Source of the DNA: Polaribacter cellanae
GTDB taxonomy: Bacteria; Bacteroidota; Bacteroidia; Flavobacteriales; Flavobacteriaceae
Length of the DNA stretch: 64,000 nt
NCBI RefSeq assembly: GCF_017569185.1
Contig: NZ_CP071869.1
Location: forward strand, 3,276,001-3,340,000
Direction of reading: 5' to 3'
This document shows, piece after piece, positions 29,784-39,150 of the stretch. A program made the position numbers and the translations under genes. Positions within the stretch are counted from its first letter, which is position 1. Every line of letters begins with the position of its first letter. The notes under the pieces were generated by a model. That model had not been told where the DNA came from and did no database searches. It saw only the letters and a program-made list of their open reading frames with translations.

Positions 29784-31916
29784 TTAATTTTTTACGATTT
29801 GTCTAGCGTTTTTCAGTTTTAGTTCACTTAAAACATTCAAAGCCTCTGCAACATATACATCTTTAGAAAGATTTTTATGCCAGTTTTCTCTTTTCTGCTC
29901 TAAAATAGAATCTTTTTTTAATAAAGGAAGCTCGTATTTAGGAGAGTTAAAACTTAAATTAGATGTGTATTCGAAAGCAGATTTATATTTTTTTGCCGAA
30001 TTTTCTTGTTTCTTACTATCATTAGAAAAATCTTTATAATTTAAAGAAAACGAAGTGTTGTCCTGATTTTTCTTCAACCACTTAGCATAATCGTTTATTA
30101 AATTGAATTTTGGATTTTTTGCAATTCGTTCTTTACTGTTATTTACAACTTCAGAAAAGTTTTCGTAAGAATTTGTTTGGGTATATTTTGCTTGAGGAAC
30201 TTTATCCCAAGCCAAAGCACCTTCTAAATCGCGCTCTCCATACTTCATATAGCTATATCTGTCTGGCATTGCAATATCCGAATATACACCTTCAATTTGT
30301 GTAGAACCTCCATTTACTCTGTAGAATTTTTGGATGGTCATTTTTATGGCACCTAAATCATCTTTAAACTTCGGATAAAAATTATTAATAGGAATTAGAC
30401 TTTGTACAGTTCCTTTTCCATAGGTTTGGTTTCCTCCAATAATTACTGCACGACCATAATCTTGCATTGCAGCCGCAAAAATTTCGGAAGCAGAAGCAGA
30501 TAATTCGTTTACCAAAACCACAACAGAACCATCCCATTGCATTTTTGGATCTACATCATTCTTTACAATTGGGTCTTGTCCACGATATTTTACCTGAACA
30601 ACTGGGCCTTCAGTAATAAATAAACCAGCAATTTCAATGGCAGTCTTTAAAGAACCTCCTCCATTGTTTCTTAGGTCGATCAATAGACCAGAAACACCTT
30701 CGCTTTTTAAACGTTCAATTTCTTTCTCCATATCTTTTGCAGAATTTCTTGCATTGCTATCAGAAAAATCGATATAAAACCTTGGTAAATCTATTAAACC
30801 ATATTTTTTACCATTTTTTTGTACAATGGTAGATTTTACAAACGTTTCTTCTAATTCTACAACATCTCTAATAATTGAAATTATTTTTGTAGAACCATCT
30901 AATTTTTTCTTAACAGTTAATCTTACTTCAGTACCTTTTTTACCTTTAATAAATTTAATGGCATCATCTAAACGCATACCTACAATATCTACAGGTTCTT
31001 TATCTCCTTGCGCAACTTCTAAGATAATATCGCCTTTTTCTAAATCACCTTGTTTCCAGGCAGGACCACCAGAAACCAATTCGAAGATTTCTGTATAGAT
31101 TCCTTTAGGAGATAGACGTGCACCAATTCCTTCTAATTTACCAGACATGTCTTGGTCGAAACGCTCTTTTATTCTTGGAGCCATATATGTTGTATGTGGG
31201 TCAAAAGCGCCAACTATACTGTTTAAAAAAGTAGAAAACCAATCTTCGTGTTCTAATTCTTCGATTCTTAAATACAATTCGTCCATATTTTTTAGAACGT
31301 CTGCTCTCGCTTCTTTTTCGAATTCTTTAAACGATTTTGTTTTATAATTCTTATCTTTTTTTAATTTATTTTCTTGTTTTTCAAGTTTGTTTTGTATTCT
31401 ACTAAGTGTACTTAATTTTAATTGTTTTCTCCAATAATCAATCAATTCACTTTCGTTTTTTGCAAAAGGAACTTTCTCGTAATCGACATCTATAACCTCT
31501 TTTTTGTTAAAATTAAAAGGTTTTGCTAAAATAGCTGCATAATACAACTTTGCTTCTTTTATTTTTTTAGAAAAACGATTATATACCAAATTGTAAAAGG
31601 AAACATCGTCTTTTAAAAGCTGATTGTCGATTTCGTATTTATATTTAGAAAATTCTTTTAAATCTTCTTGGGTGAAATAACGTTTGCTAGGATCTAAACC
31701 ATCTATAAAACTTTTGTAAACTTTTTCAGAGAAATCGTCATTCATGTCTTTTACAACAAAATGGCCTCTTGTAAGTATGTTTTTTAGAACATAAATAAGA
31801 ATTTTGTCTTTGTTAGGGTCTTTAATGTCAGTGTCGTTATTCGCTTGAAAACTTATGCTAAATAGTAGTATAAAAATTGCCAATATCGAAATGCTAATCT
31901 TTTTTCTCTTGTTCAT
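29784..31916 (-). CDS. Carboxy-terminal processing protease (S41, Prc/Tsp-like)
   Basis: A 710-residue periplasmic protease of the tail-specific Prc type rather than the shorter CtpA type. It has a signal peptide or anchor at residues 8-25, a long N-terminal helical domain, a PDZ domain at about 255-345 and an S41 domain. The catalytic Ser is S475 in the SASASEIF block, with the base Lys K501 in TYGKGTVQ. A C-terminal helical DUF3340-like part follows. Prc trims proteins with exposed hydrophobic C-termini and helps control cell-wall hydrolases in other bacteria. The gene is divergent from surE. Confidence 0.94.
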   Translation of the reverse strand: MNKRKKISISILAIFILLFSISFQANNDTDIKDPNKDKILIYVLKNILTRGHFVVKDMNDDFSEKVYKSFIDGLDPSKRYFTQEDLKEFSKYKYEIDNQLLKDDVSFYNLVYNRFSKKIKEAKLYYAAILAKPFNFNKKEVIDVDYEKVPFAKNESELIDYWRKQLKLSTLSRIQNKLEKQENKLKKDKNYKTKSFKEFEKEARADVLKNMDELYLRIEELEHEDWFSTFLNSIVGAFDPHTTYMAPRIKERFDQDMSGKLEGIGARLSPKGIYTEIFELVSGGPAWKQGDLEKGDIILEVAQGDKEPVDIVGMRLDDAIKFIKGKKGTEVRLTVKKKLDGSTKIISIIRDVVELEETFVKSTIVQKNGKKYGLIDLPRFYIDFSDSNARNSAKDMEKEIERLKSEGVSGLLIDLRNNGGGSLKTAIEIAGLFITEGPVVQVKYRGQDPIVKNDVDPKMQWDGSVVVLVNELSASASEIFAAAMQDYGRAVIIGGNQTYGKGTVQSLIPINNFYPKFKDDLGAIKMTIQKFYRVNGGSTQIEGVYSDIAMPDRYSYMKYGERDLEGALAWDKVPQAKYTQTNSYENFSEVVNNSKERIAKNPKFNLINDYAKWLKKNQDNTSFSLNYKDFSNDSKKQENSAKKYKSAFEYTSNLSFNSPKYELPLLKKDSILEQKRENWHKNLSKDVYVAEALNVLSELKLKNARQIVKN

Positions 31917-32121
31917 AAATAATATGTCGTGATTTGTATTGTATAATTACTCTTGTTGGTTTATTGGTTACTAAAATAATGCCAATTTTTTTTAAAAACG
32001 AATATTCTTCTTATTTTTATTTGGAGGTTTTTAGAGCTTAAAACTAATTAGTACAATATTACGCAAAAAAAGACTCGAATATTCTTTACAAATTGTTAAA
32101 AAGAAACTCCCATAAATGAAC

Positions 32122-32129
32122 TACATTTG
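32122..32129 (+). promoter_or_regulatory. Probable -7 box of the surE-lpxB operon
   Basis: TACATTTG matches TAnnTTTG and lies 18 bases before the surE ATG. The nearest TTG (32093-32095) is 26 bases upstream, longer than usual, so the -33 assignment is unsure. Confidence 0.4.
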
Positions 32130-32147
32130 TTTTAGAAATAACCAATT

Positions 32148-32918
32148 ATGCAAGAAAAACCATTAATTTTAGTAACCAACGACGATGGAATTACAGCTCC
32201 AGGATTAAGAGCTCTGATAAAAATAATGAACAAAATTGGCGATGTTGTAGTGGTTGCTCCAGACAGTCCACAGAGTGGAATGGGTCATGCAATTACTGTA
32301 GATAACGTGCTTACTTGCAACCCGATTACAATAGACGAAGGCCCACAATTAGAATATACCTGTTCTGGAACTCCTGCAGATTGCGTAAAAATGGCAGTCA
32401 ATCAAATTTTAAATAGAAGACCAGATTTGTGTGTTTCTGGGATAAACCATGGAGCTAACTCTTCTATAAATGTAATATATTCTGGAACCATGAGTGCCGC
32501 AATTGAAGCTGGCATAGAAGGGGTTCCTGCGATTGGTTTTTCTTTATTAGATTTTAAATGGCATGCAGATTTTAAACCATCAGAAGAATTTGTAAAAAAC
32601 ATTACATTAAATGCACTTTTAAACGGAATTCCAGAAGGTGTAGTTTTAAACGTAAACATCCCAAATTTAAAAAAGGAAGAAATTAATGGAGTTAAAATTT
32701 GCAGACAAGCAAATGGGTATTGGAAAGAAATTTTCGACAAGCGTAAAAGTCCGTTTGGAAAAGAGTATTATTGGCTTTCTGGCGAATTTGTAAATAAAGA
32801 TAAAGGACAAGATACAGATATTTATGCGTTGGAAAATGGATATATTTCTGTAGTTCCTGTTCAATTTGATATGACTGCACATCACATGATTCAAAAATTA
32901 AACTCTTGGGAACTGTAA
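32148..32918 (+). CDS. surE: 5'/3'-nucleotidase SurE
   Basis: A 256-residue metal-dependent nucleotidase of the expected length. The N-terminal LVTNDDGITAPGL holds the metal-binding Asp pair (D12, D13), followed by PDSPQSGMGHAIT and SGTPADCV, and the GINHGANSSINVIYSGTMSAAIEG core. SurE dephosphorylates nucleoside 5'- or 3'-monophosphates in the cytoplasm. It is the first gene of a tight plus-strand run: a small membrane protein overlaps it, then lpxB and an NlpC/P60 gene follow with almost no spacing. Confidence 0.95.
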   Translation: MQEKPLILVTNDDGITAPGLRALIKIMNKIGDVVVVAPDSPQSGMGHAITVDNVLTCNPITIDEGPQLEYTCSGTPADCVKMAVNQILNRRPDLCVSGINHGANSSINVIYSGTMSAAIEAGIEGVPAIGFSLLDFKWHADFKPSEEFVKNITLNALLNGIPEGVVLNVNIPNLKKEEINGVKICRQANGYWKEIFDKRKSPFGKEYYWLSGEFVNKDKGQDTDIYALENGYISVVPVQFDMTAHHMIQKLNSWEL

Positions 32919-33193
32919 AAAAAGATATTTTAATAGGAATTTTAGTTTCGCTATTTGCCACTTTTGGAGGCATTTTTTTATATTTAGAATACTTTTCTAG
33001 ATATGAATTTAACGAAACTCTACAAATGATTCGTGAAGGAAATTTATATGGAAAGGTGCTTTCTTTAGCTGCAATTCCGAATTTGTTTGTGTTTTTTATT
33101 TTTATTAAAAAGAAACAAGATTATAAAGCAAAAGGGGTTTTAATTGCGACGATTTTAATTGCTTTAACAACGCTCTTATTAAAATTTTTCTAA
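32906..33193 (+). CDS. Small membrane protein between surE and lpxB
   Basis: A 95-residue protein with three predicted membrane segments (about residues 8-27, 49-66 and 75-94) and a basic loop KKKQDYKAKG between the last two. No enzyme motif is visible and no family is recognised. The start overlaps the surE stop by 13 bases and lpxB begins 1 base after its stop, so all three are translated from one transcript. The position suggests a link to lipid A or envelope synthesis, which is inference. Confidence 0.75.
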   Translation: MGTVKKDILIGILVSLFATFGGIFLYLEYFSRYEFNETLQMIREGNLYGKVLSLAAIPNLFVFFIFIKKKQDYKAKGVLIATILIALTTLLLKFF

Positions 33194-33194
33194 A

Positions 33195-34304
33195 ATGAAA
33201 TACTACATAATTGCAGGCGAAGCTTCTGGAGATTTGCACGGTTCTAATTTAATGAAAGAATTGTATAAAGCAGATACAAATGCAAATATTCGTTTTTGGG
33301 GAGGAGATTTAATGAAAGCTGTTGGCGGAACATTGGTAACACACTACAAGGAACGTGCCTTTATGGGCTTTGTAGAGGTTTTAATGAACCTGGGTAAAGT
33401 TTTAGGTTTTATTAAATTTTGCAAAAAAGATATTGCAGATTTTAAACCAGATGTACTAGTTTTTATAGACAATTCTGGTTTTAATTTACGAGTTGCAAAA
33501 TGGGCAAAAGAAGCAGGTTTTAAAACCAATTATTATATTTCTCCACAAGTTTGGGCAAGCAGAGCAGGTAGAGTAGAAGATATTAAAAGAGATATCGATA
33601 AGATGTTTGTAATTCTTCCTTTCGAAAAAGAGTTTTACAAAAAACACAATTACGAAGTTTCTTTTGTTGGGCACCCATTAATTGATGCAATTGCTGGTAG
33701 AAAACAAGTGAGAGAAAAAGAGTTCCGAAAAACACATAATTTAAGTAATAAGCCAATTATAGCATTATTACCAGGAAGTAGAAAGCAAGAAATTTCTAAA
33801 ATGTTGGCGGTAATGTTGTCGTTAACAAAAGATTTTAAAGACTACGAATTCGTAATTGCAGGAGCTCCAAGTCAAGATTTACGTTTTTATAAAAAAATAA
33901 TTAAAGGAAAAGAAGTAAAATTTATCAATAATAAAACACACGATTTATTAAGTGTTTCTTACGCGGCTTTGGTGGCTTCTGGAACTGCCACTTTAGAAAC
34001 TGCTTTGTTTAAAGTGCCACAAGTAGTTTGTTATAAAGGAAGCGCGATTTCTTATCAGATTGCAAAAAGAATTATTACACTTAAATTTATTTCTTTGGTA
34101 AATTTAATAATGGATAAAGAAGTAGTAAAAGAATTAATTCAGAACGATTTCACAACAAAAAACCTTCGAAAAGAACTTACTAAGATTTTAGAACCAAAAC
34201 ATAGAGAAGAATTATTTTTACAATATTTCGATTTAGAAAAAAAATTAGGAGGAAAAGGAGCCTCTAAAAAAGTAGCAACAGAAATTGTAAACCAGTTTAA
34301 TTAG
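33195..34304 (+). CDS. lpxB: Lipid-A-disaccharide synthase
   Basis: A 369-residue GT19 glycosyltransferase of normal length. It condenses UDP-2,3-diacylglucosamine with lipid X to form the lipid A disaccharide at the inner membrane face. The N-terminal IIAGEASGDLHGSNLM is diagnostic, as are the segments VLVFIDNSGFN, YYISPQVWASR, FVGHPLID, LPGSRKQEI and SGTATLETAL. It begins one base after the small membrane protein gene, and an NlpC/P60 lipoprotein gene starts directly after its stop. Confidence 0.96.
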   Translation: MKYYIIAGEASGDLHGSNLMKELYKADTNANIRFWGGDLMKAVGGTLVTHYKERAFMGFVEVLMNLGKVLGFIKFCKKDIADFKPDVLVFIDNSGFNLRVAKWAKEAGFKTNYYISPQVWASRAGRVEDIKRDIDKMFVILPFEKEFYKKHNYEVSFVGHPLIDAIAGRKQVREKEFRKTHNLSNKPIIALLPGSRKQEISKMLAVMLSLTKDFKDYEFVIAGAPSQDLRFYKKIIKGKEVKFINNKTHDLLSVSYAALVASGTATLETALFKVPQVVCYKGSAISYQIAKRIITLKFISLVNLIMDKEVVKELIQNDFTTKNLRKELTKILEPKHREELFLQYFDLEKKLGGKGASKKVATEIVNQFN

Positions 34305-34781
34305 ATGAAAAAAGGTGTTTTCCTTGTTGTTTTATTCTCTATGTTGATGAGTTGCTCTTCTTCAAAAAAAGTTGTTAAAACGTCTAATAAACCAATTTCG
34401 AAAGCCGATAAGATTGTTACAAATGCCCTAAAATACCAAGGTGTTAGATATAAATTTGGAGGCACAACAACTAGAGGAATGGATTGTTCTGGAATTGTAT
34501 ATGTTGCTTTTGGAGAAGAAAATGTACAGTTGCCAAGAATCTCTAGAGATATGGCGAAAGCTGGAAAGAAAGTCTCACTTAAAAAGGTTAAAAAAGGCGA
34601 TTTATTATTCTTTAAAACGTCTAAAACAAGAAGAAGAATCAATCATGTAGGCTTAATCGTTTCCGTTAAAAAAGGAGTTATTCGATTTATACATTCTACA
34701 ACTTCTAGAGGAGTTATTATTTCTTCATTATCAGAAAAATATTGGAAAAAAGCATTTGTAAAAGCGATTGCTATTTTGTAA
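34305..34781 (+). CDS. NlpC/P60 (C40) endopeptidase lipoprotein
   Basis: A 158-residue cell-wall hydrolase. The lipobox LMSC with Cys17 marks a lipoprotein. The NlpC/P60 domain runs from about residue 33: catalytic C61 in MDCSG, H114 in NHVGLIV, and a third polar residue near H126 in FIHSTTS. The family cuts D-gamma-glutamyl-meso-diaminopimelate links in peptidoglycan. It starts in the base after the lpxB stop, so it belongs to the surE-lpxB run. Confidence 0.92.
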   Translation: MKKGVFLVVLFSMLMSCSSSKKVVKTSNKPISKADKIVTNALKYQGVRYKFGGTTTRGMDCSGIVYVAFGEENVQLPRISRDMAKAGKKVSLKKVKKGDLLFFKTSKTRRRINHVGLIVSVKKGVIRFIHSTTSRGVIISSLSEKYWKKAFVKAIAIL

Positions 34782-34830
34782 TTTATTGTTTTTTAGATAT
34801 TTGTAAAATAAATAGTATCTTTAACGAGCC

Positions 34831-36843
34831 ATGAGAAAGTTAAAGAGTTATTTACCAATGCACTTTACAGTGTTTTTAATAATTGGAATCCTCGTTCAAT
34901 TTTATACAAATTTTTGGCAGTTTAATTTTCAAGAATCTTTTTTAATATTTTTAGTATTTGCATTTTTATTACTGATTAGAAATCGCTTTTTTACAACTAT
35001 TTTAACTGCAATTATTTTCTTTACTATTGGTGTTTTTGCAGTTTTTATTACAGATTGCTCTAACTACGATAATTATTATCAACATCATTTAAAAAACGAA
35101 ACAAACGCTGTTCTTAAAATAACTAAAGTTTTAAAATCTGGAAATTATTCAGATAAATATGAAGCTGAAGTAATTCAAATTCAACAACAAAAAACGAGAG
35201 GAACCATTTTATTAAATGTTCAAAAAGATAGTTTTTCTAATTCTTTAAAAGTAGATGATTTAGTAAAATTAAAAGCTGATTTTTTAGCGATATATCCGCC
35301 TTTGAACCCATATCAATTTAACTATAAATCTTATTTGGCTAGACAAGGAATTTATCAACAAATATTTACAGAAAATAATCAGTTTTTAAATTTGGAGTCT
35401 CAAAGTTCCACGATTATTGGTTTGTCTGCAAAATTTAGAGATTTAGTACAAGAATCACTAAAGAAATATCATTTTAAAGAAGACGAATTATCTGTAATAA
35501 ATGCGTTGCTTTTAGGGCAAAGACAAGATGTTTCGAAAGAATTAATTGCAGATTATTCCAGAGCAGGCGCAATTCATATTCTAGCAGTTTCGGGTTTACA
35601 TGTTGGTGTAATATTGTTAATGCTTTCTTTTCTATTAAAACCTTTAGAAAGAATACAAAATGGAAAATACTTAAAAACGATACTTATAATTTTTCTATTA
35701 TGGATGTTTGCTTTTATTGCAGGTCTTTCTGCATCTGTATTAAGAGCAGTAACTATGTTTACATTTTTGGCAGTTGGCTTGGGTTTTAAAAAGAAAAATG
35801 TTGTTTTTTTCTCTTTAGTATCTTCCTTATTTCTACTACTAATAATAAAACCAATGTTTCTGTTTGATGTTGGTTTCCAGCTAAGTTATTTGGCAGTTTT
35901 TGGGATTATTTGGGTACAACCAAAATTATATCAACTCATGCAACCAAAAGTAAAAATTTTAGATAAAATATGGCAATTATTCACAGTTTCAATAGCTGCT
36001 CAAGTAGGAATTTTACCTTTAAGTATCTATTATTTTGAACAAATTCCAGGGTTATTTTTAGCTTCTAACTTAGTAATTATTCCTTTCTTGATGTATATTT
36101 TAATTGGTGGAATTGTAATAATTATTACTTCATTATTAAATATTTTACCGCAATTTGTAGCAGATTTATATGGAATTGTAATTTCGTGGATGAATAATTT
36201 TGTAAGTTGGATTTCGCATCAAGAAGTCTTTTTATTCAAAGAAATATCTATTTCTTTTTTGTGGATGCTGGCTTGGTATGCATTTATTATTTTAGGGATT
36301 GATTTTTTAATGTATAAAAAACCTAAAAAATTAATGTATGTTTTAATTGCAATTTTAGGAGTACAAAGTATTTATTTTTATGAAACAAAAACCAAAGAAA
36401 ATAAAGAGGAGATAATTGTTTTTCATAAAAGTAGATCTTCCATAATTGGTAAAAGATTAGGAGAAAACCTGCTATTGCAACACGATTTAGACACCTTAAA
36501 TTTTAAAGATAATTTTAGTGTAAAATCTTACAGAGTTTCAGAAGGAATTTCGGAAACAAATTCTGTAAACTTCAATAATTTTATTCAATTTAAAGACAAG
36601 AATATTTTGTTAGTAGATAGTTTAGGAATCTATCAATTAGATAATTTAAAGAACCCAATTATTCTACTGCAATATTCTCCAAAAATAAATTTAGAAAGAC
36701 TAATTAAAGCCATAAAACCAAGTAAAATAGTAGCAGATGGTTCTAATTATAAAAGCTATGTATTTCGATGGGAAGAAACGTCTAAAAAACAAAAAACTCC
36801 ATTTTATTACACAGGCAAAAATGGAGCTTATATTTTATATTAA
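34831..36843 (+). CDS. comEC: ComEC/Rec2 family competence membrane protein
   Basis: A 670-residue polytopic membrane protein. It has N-terminal membrane segments and a DUF4131-type OB-like domain (about 20-190), then the competence domain with AVSGLHVGVI near residues 250-259, AGLSASVLRA and many helices to about 510. The remaining 150 or so residues are soluble but lack the HxHxDH signature of the metallo-beta-lactamase-like domain seen in longer ComEC proteins. ComEC forms the inner-membrane channel for DNA uptake. The reduced tail is common in Bacteroidetes. It follows the NlpC/P60 gene by 49 bases. Confidence 0.9.
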   Translation: MRKLKSYLPMHFTVFLIIGILVQFYTNFWQFNFQESFLIFLVFAFLLLIRNRFFTTILTAIIFFTIGVFAVFITDCSNYDNYYQHHLKNETNAVLKITKVLKSGNYSDKYEAEVIQIQQQKTRGTILLNVQKDSFSNSLKVDDLVKLKADFLAIYPPLNPYQFNYKSYLARQGIYQQIFTENNQFLNLESQSSTIIGLSAKFRDLVQESLKKYHFKEDELSVINALLLGQRQDVSKELIADYSRAGAIHILAVSGLHVGVILLMLSFLLKPLERIQNGKYLKTILIIFLLWMFAFIAGLSASVLRAVTMFTFLAVGLGFKKKNVVFFSLVSSLFLLLIIKPMFLFDVGFQLSYLAVFGIIWVQPKLYQLMQPKVKILDKIWQLFTVSIAAQVGILPLSIYYFEQIPGLFLASNLVIIPFLMYILIGGIVIIITSLLNILPQFVADLYGIVISWMNNFVSWISHQEVFLFKEISISFLWMLAWYAFIILGIDFLMYKKPKKLMYVLIAILGVQSIYFYETKTKENKEEIIVFHKSRSSIIGKRLGENLLLQHDLDTLNFKDNFSVKSYRVSEGISETNSVNFNNFIQFKDKNILLVDSLGIYQLDNLKNPIILLQYSPKINLERLIKAIKPSKIVADGSNYKSYVFRWEETSKKQKTPFYYTGKNGAYILY

Positions 36844-36862
36844 GTAACTGTTTGTTGGATAA

Positions 36863-37408
36863 TTACTCTGTAAATTTAAATTGAAAACTTTCTTGATATT
36901 TTACAAAATCTTCTTTATTTTTTATCTCTTTATAAGCATCGCTTTCAAATAATTTTAAAAACAACTCTAACTGTTTTGGAGTTTTGTAACCAGGAATTGG
37001 AGCAATAAAATCGGCTTTTTCATCTAAAAAGACAATTGTTGGGTATGCTCTTACTCCAAAATAAGCAGATAATTCGTGCCCAGAATTTCTACCTCTTGCT
37101 TTCTTTGGATTGTAATTTGGGTTTGTAAAAATCTTATCTTTAAAAGAAATTTCTTCATTTCCTTCCGCATTAAACTTTACAGCATAGTAGTTTTTATTTA
37201 CATATGCAGCAACACTTTTATTCTGAAAAGTATTTTTATCTAACATTTTACAAGGACCACACCAAACAGCATACATATCCATCATAATTTTTTTAGGATT
37301 TGTTTTTTGAAGCTCCACAGCTTTTTCTAGGCTAATCCAATTTATTTTTTGAGCATTCGTTTGAAAAACAAAGGCAGTAATTGCTAAAAGTATTATTATT
37401 TTTTTCAT
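36863..37408 (-). CDS. Secreted thioredoxin family protein
   Basis: A 181-residue protein with a signal peptide of about 20 residues (ending TNAQ) and a thioredoxin fold. The active site is WCGPC at residues 49-53, preceded by a DMYAV strand, and the cis-Pro lies in RAYPTIVFLD. Its layout resembles DUF255/DsbD-C-type periplasmic redox proteins that reduce or oxidise disulfides in envelope proteins. The gene stands alone between comEC (convergent) and the POT transporter gene, from which it is split by a terminator. Confidence 0.9.
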   Translation of the reverse strand: MKKIIILLAITAFVFQTNAQKINWISLEKAVELQKTNPKKIMMDMYAVWCGPCKMLDKNTFQNKSVAAYVNKNYYAVKFNAEGNEEISFKDKIFTNPNYNPKKARGRNSGHELSAYFGVRAYPTIVFLDEKADFIAPIPGYKTPKQLELFLKLFESDAYKEIKNKEDFVKYQESFQFKFTE

Positions 37409-37433
37409 ATGAAGTAGTTCGCAAATGGTATGC

Positions 37434-37441
37434 CAAATTTA
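37434..37441 (-). promoter_or_regulatory. Possible -7 box for the secreted thioredoxin gene
   Basis: Reads TAAATTTG on the minus strand, 25 bases before the ATG at 37408. No clear -33 box is present. Confidence 0.35.
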
Positions 37442-37456
37442 CAAAATCTAATTTAT

Positions 37457-37498
37457 AAAAAAAGTAAGAGAATGTTTTTTAAATATTCTCTTACTTTT
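37457..37498 (-). terminator. Intrinsic terminator after the POT transporter gene
   Basis: Inverted arms AAAGTAAGAGAAT (37461-37473) and ATTCTCTTACTTT (37485-37497) enclose an 11-base loop, with a T-run on the minus strand. It lies 28 bases past the transporter stop. Confidence 0.8.
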
Positions 37499-37525
37499 AT
37501 GTAAAAATCTATTATTTAACGAATT

Positions 37526-39115
37526 CTATTCGATTCCATGCATTTTTCGTTTTAAAATTGGGTTTAATAGCAACATGATTAAAGCTGCTGCAATTGGTAT
37601 AATTGTAAAGATTAAAAAGAAAGTAGACAAGCCATATTGTTCTGAAATAGGGTCTATAAAACTCCCTGTGAACCCACCTAAAAGATTTGCAAAGAAATTG
37701 GCTGTAAACCAAAGACCAAACATTAAACTAACGAATTTTACAGGAGCTAATTTACTCACATAAGACAACCCAACAGGAGAAACACAAAGCTCCCCTAAAG
37801 TATGAAGTAAATATGCAATTACTAAAAATAGTAAACTAACAGAAGCTGTTTTTGCCCCTTCAGGAATTGCTGAAGCACCATAAGCGAGTACGCCAAAACC
37901 TAAACCAACTAAAAGTAAGCCTATGGCAAATTTAACAGGACCAGAAGGATTGTATTTACTTTCCCAAATTTTAGAAAAAACGGGTGCAAATAAAATAATA
38001 AATAAAGAATTTAATACGGAAAACCAAGAGGCAGGCACTTCTGTTGTATCTGATTGAAACTCTCTATTTAACATCCAAATTACAATACCCCAAATAATTA
38101 CAAAACTTAAACCTAGTAACAAATTTGCAATAAGATATTTACTATAAGTCTGTTTAAACAACATTATTAACACCCAAGTAATTACTATCATTGGAACTAC
38201 AGTAATTATAGTGTTTGCTATTTTAAAAGTTAATGCAGCACCTCCAACTAAGGTTCTGTCTGTATAATCTGCTGCAAAAACTGTCATAGAGCCTCCTGCT
38301 TGTTCAAATGCCCACCAAAAAAAGATTACAAATAATGAAAATACACCGATAACAAACATTCTATCTCTAACTACTTTCGAGTTTTCAACTTCTTTAATTA
38401 CCTCTTCTATATCCTCTTCAGTTTCTTCAAGGCTATTTTCAATTACATTTTCAAAATCTATTGTTTGTTTTGGAGATAATCCTATTTTTCCAAATATTTT
38501 TTGAGAAAAATGAAACTGTAACATTCCTAAAAACATAAAAATTCCAGCCAAACCAAAACCATAATGCCAACCAACATTCTCGCCAATGTAACCACATAAA
38601 AGAATTCCTAAAAAAGCTCCAGAATTAATTCCCATATAAAATATGGTATAGCCTGCATCTTTTTCTCGACCTTGCGATTTATATAACTGACCAACCATAG
38701 AAGAGATATTTGGTTTAAAAAAACCATTACCAATAATTAGAAAAGAAAGTCCTGCATAAAAGAAAACTGAGGTCATACCTTCTAATGCCATAGAAGCATG
38801 TCCAAGAGTCATAATAAACGCACCTAAAACAACAGCTTTTCTGTAGCCCATAAATTTATCTGCAATATAACCTCCAATAATAGGCGTTAAATATACTAAA
38901 CCTGTATACCATCCATATAATAATAATGCATCTGCTCTAGTCCATTCCCAGCCACCATCTATTATTGTTGATACGAGAAACAATACCAATAAAGCTCGCA
39001 TTCCGTAATAAGAAAATCGTTCCCACATTTCCGTGAAAAATAATACGAACAAACCTGATGGGTGTCCTAAAACAGTTTTTTGGTTCGTTGCTGAACCTCC
39101 ATACTTAAATTCCAT
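37526..39115 (-). CDS. Proton-dependent oligopeptide transporter (POT/PTR family)
   Basis: A 529-residue inner-membrane transporter with 12-14 hydrophobic segments. The N-terminal block FFTEMWERFSYYGMRALLVLFL carries the ExxERFxYY motif used for proton coupling. GNGFFKPNISSMVGQLY and FSIFYMGINSG-like segments are the other POT signatures (here TIFYMGINSGAF). A long acidic cytoplasmic loop (about residues 215-245) separates the halves. It should import di- and tripeptides with protons. It lies 35 bases downstream of a DPP IV-like peptidase gene on the same strand, consistent with uptake of released dipeptides. Confidence 0.94.
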   Translation of the reverse strand: MEFKYGGSATNQKTVLGHPSGLFVLFFTEMWERFSYYGMRALLVLFLVSTIIDGGWEWTRADALLLYGWYTGLVYLTPIIGGYIADKFMGYRKAVVLGAFIMTLGHASMALEGMTSVFFYAGLSFLIIGNGFFKPNISSMVGQLYKSQGREKDAGYTIFYMGINSGAFLGILLCGYIGENVGWHYGFGLAGIFMFLGMLQFHFSQKIFGKIGLSPKQTIDFENVIENSLEETEEDIEEVIKEVENSKVVRDRMFVIGVFSLFVIFFWWAFEQAGGSMTVFAADYTDRTLVGGAALTFKIANTIITVVPMIVITWVLIMLFKQTYSKYLIANLLLGLSFVIIWGIVIWMLNREFQSDTTEVPASWFSVLNSLFIILFAPVFSKIWESKYNPSGPVKFAIGLLLVGLGFGVLAYGASAIPEGAKTASVSLLFLVIAYLLHTLGELCVSPVGLSYVSKLAPVKFVSLMFGLWFTANFFANLLGGFTGSFIDPISEQYGLSTFFLIFTIIPIAAALIMLLLNPILKRKMHGIE

Positions 39116-39150
39116 AATTTAATTTAGTTATTAATTAATATTTACCCTTT

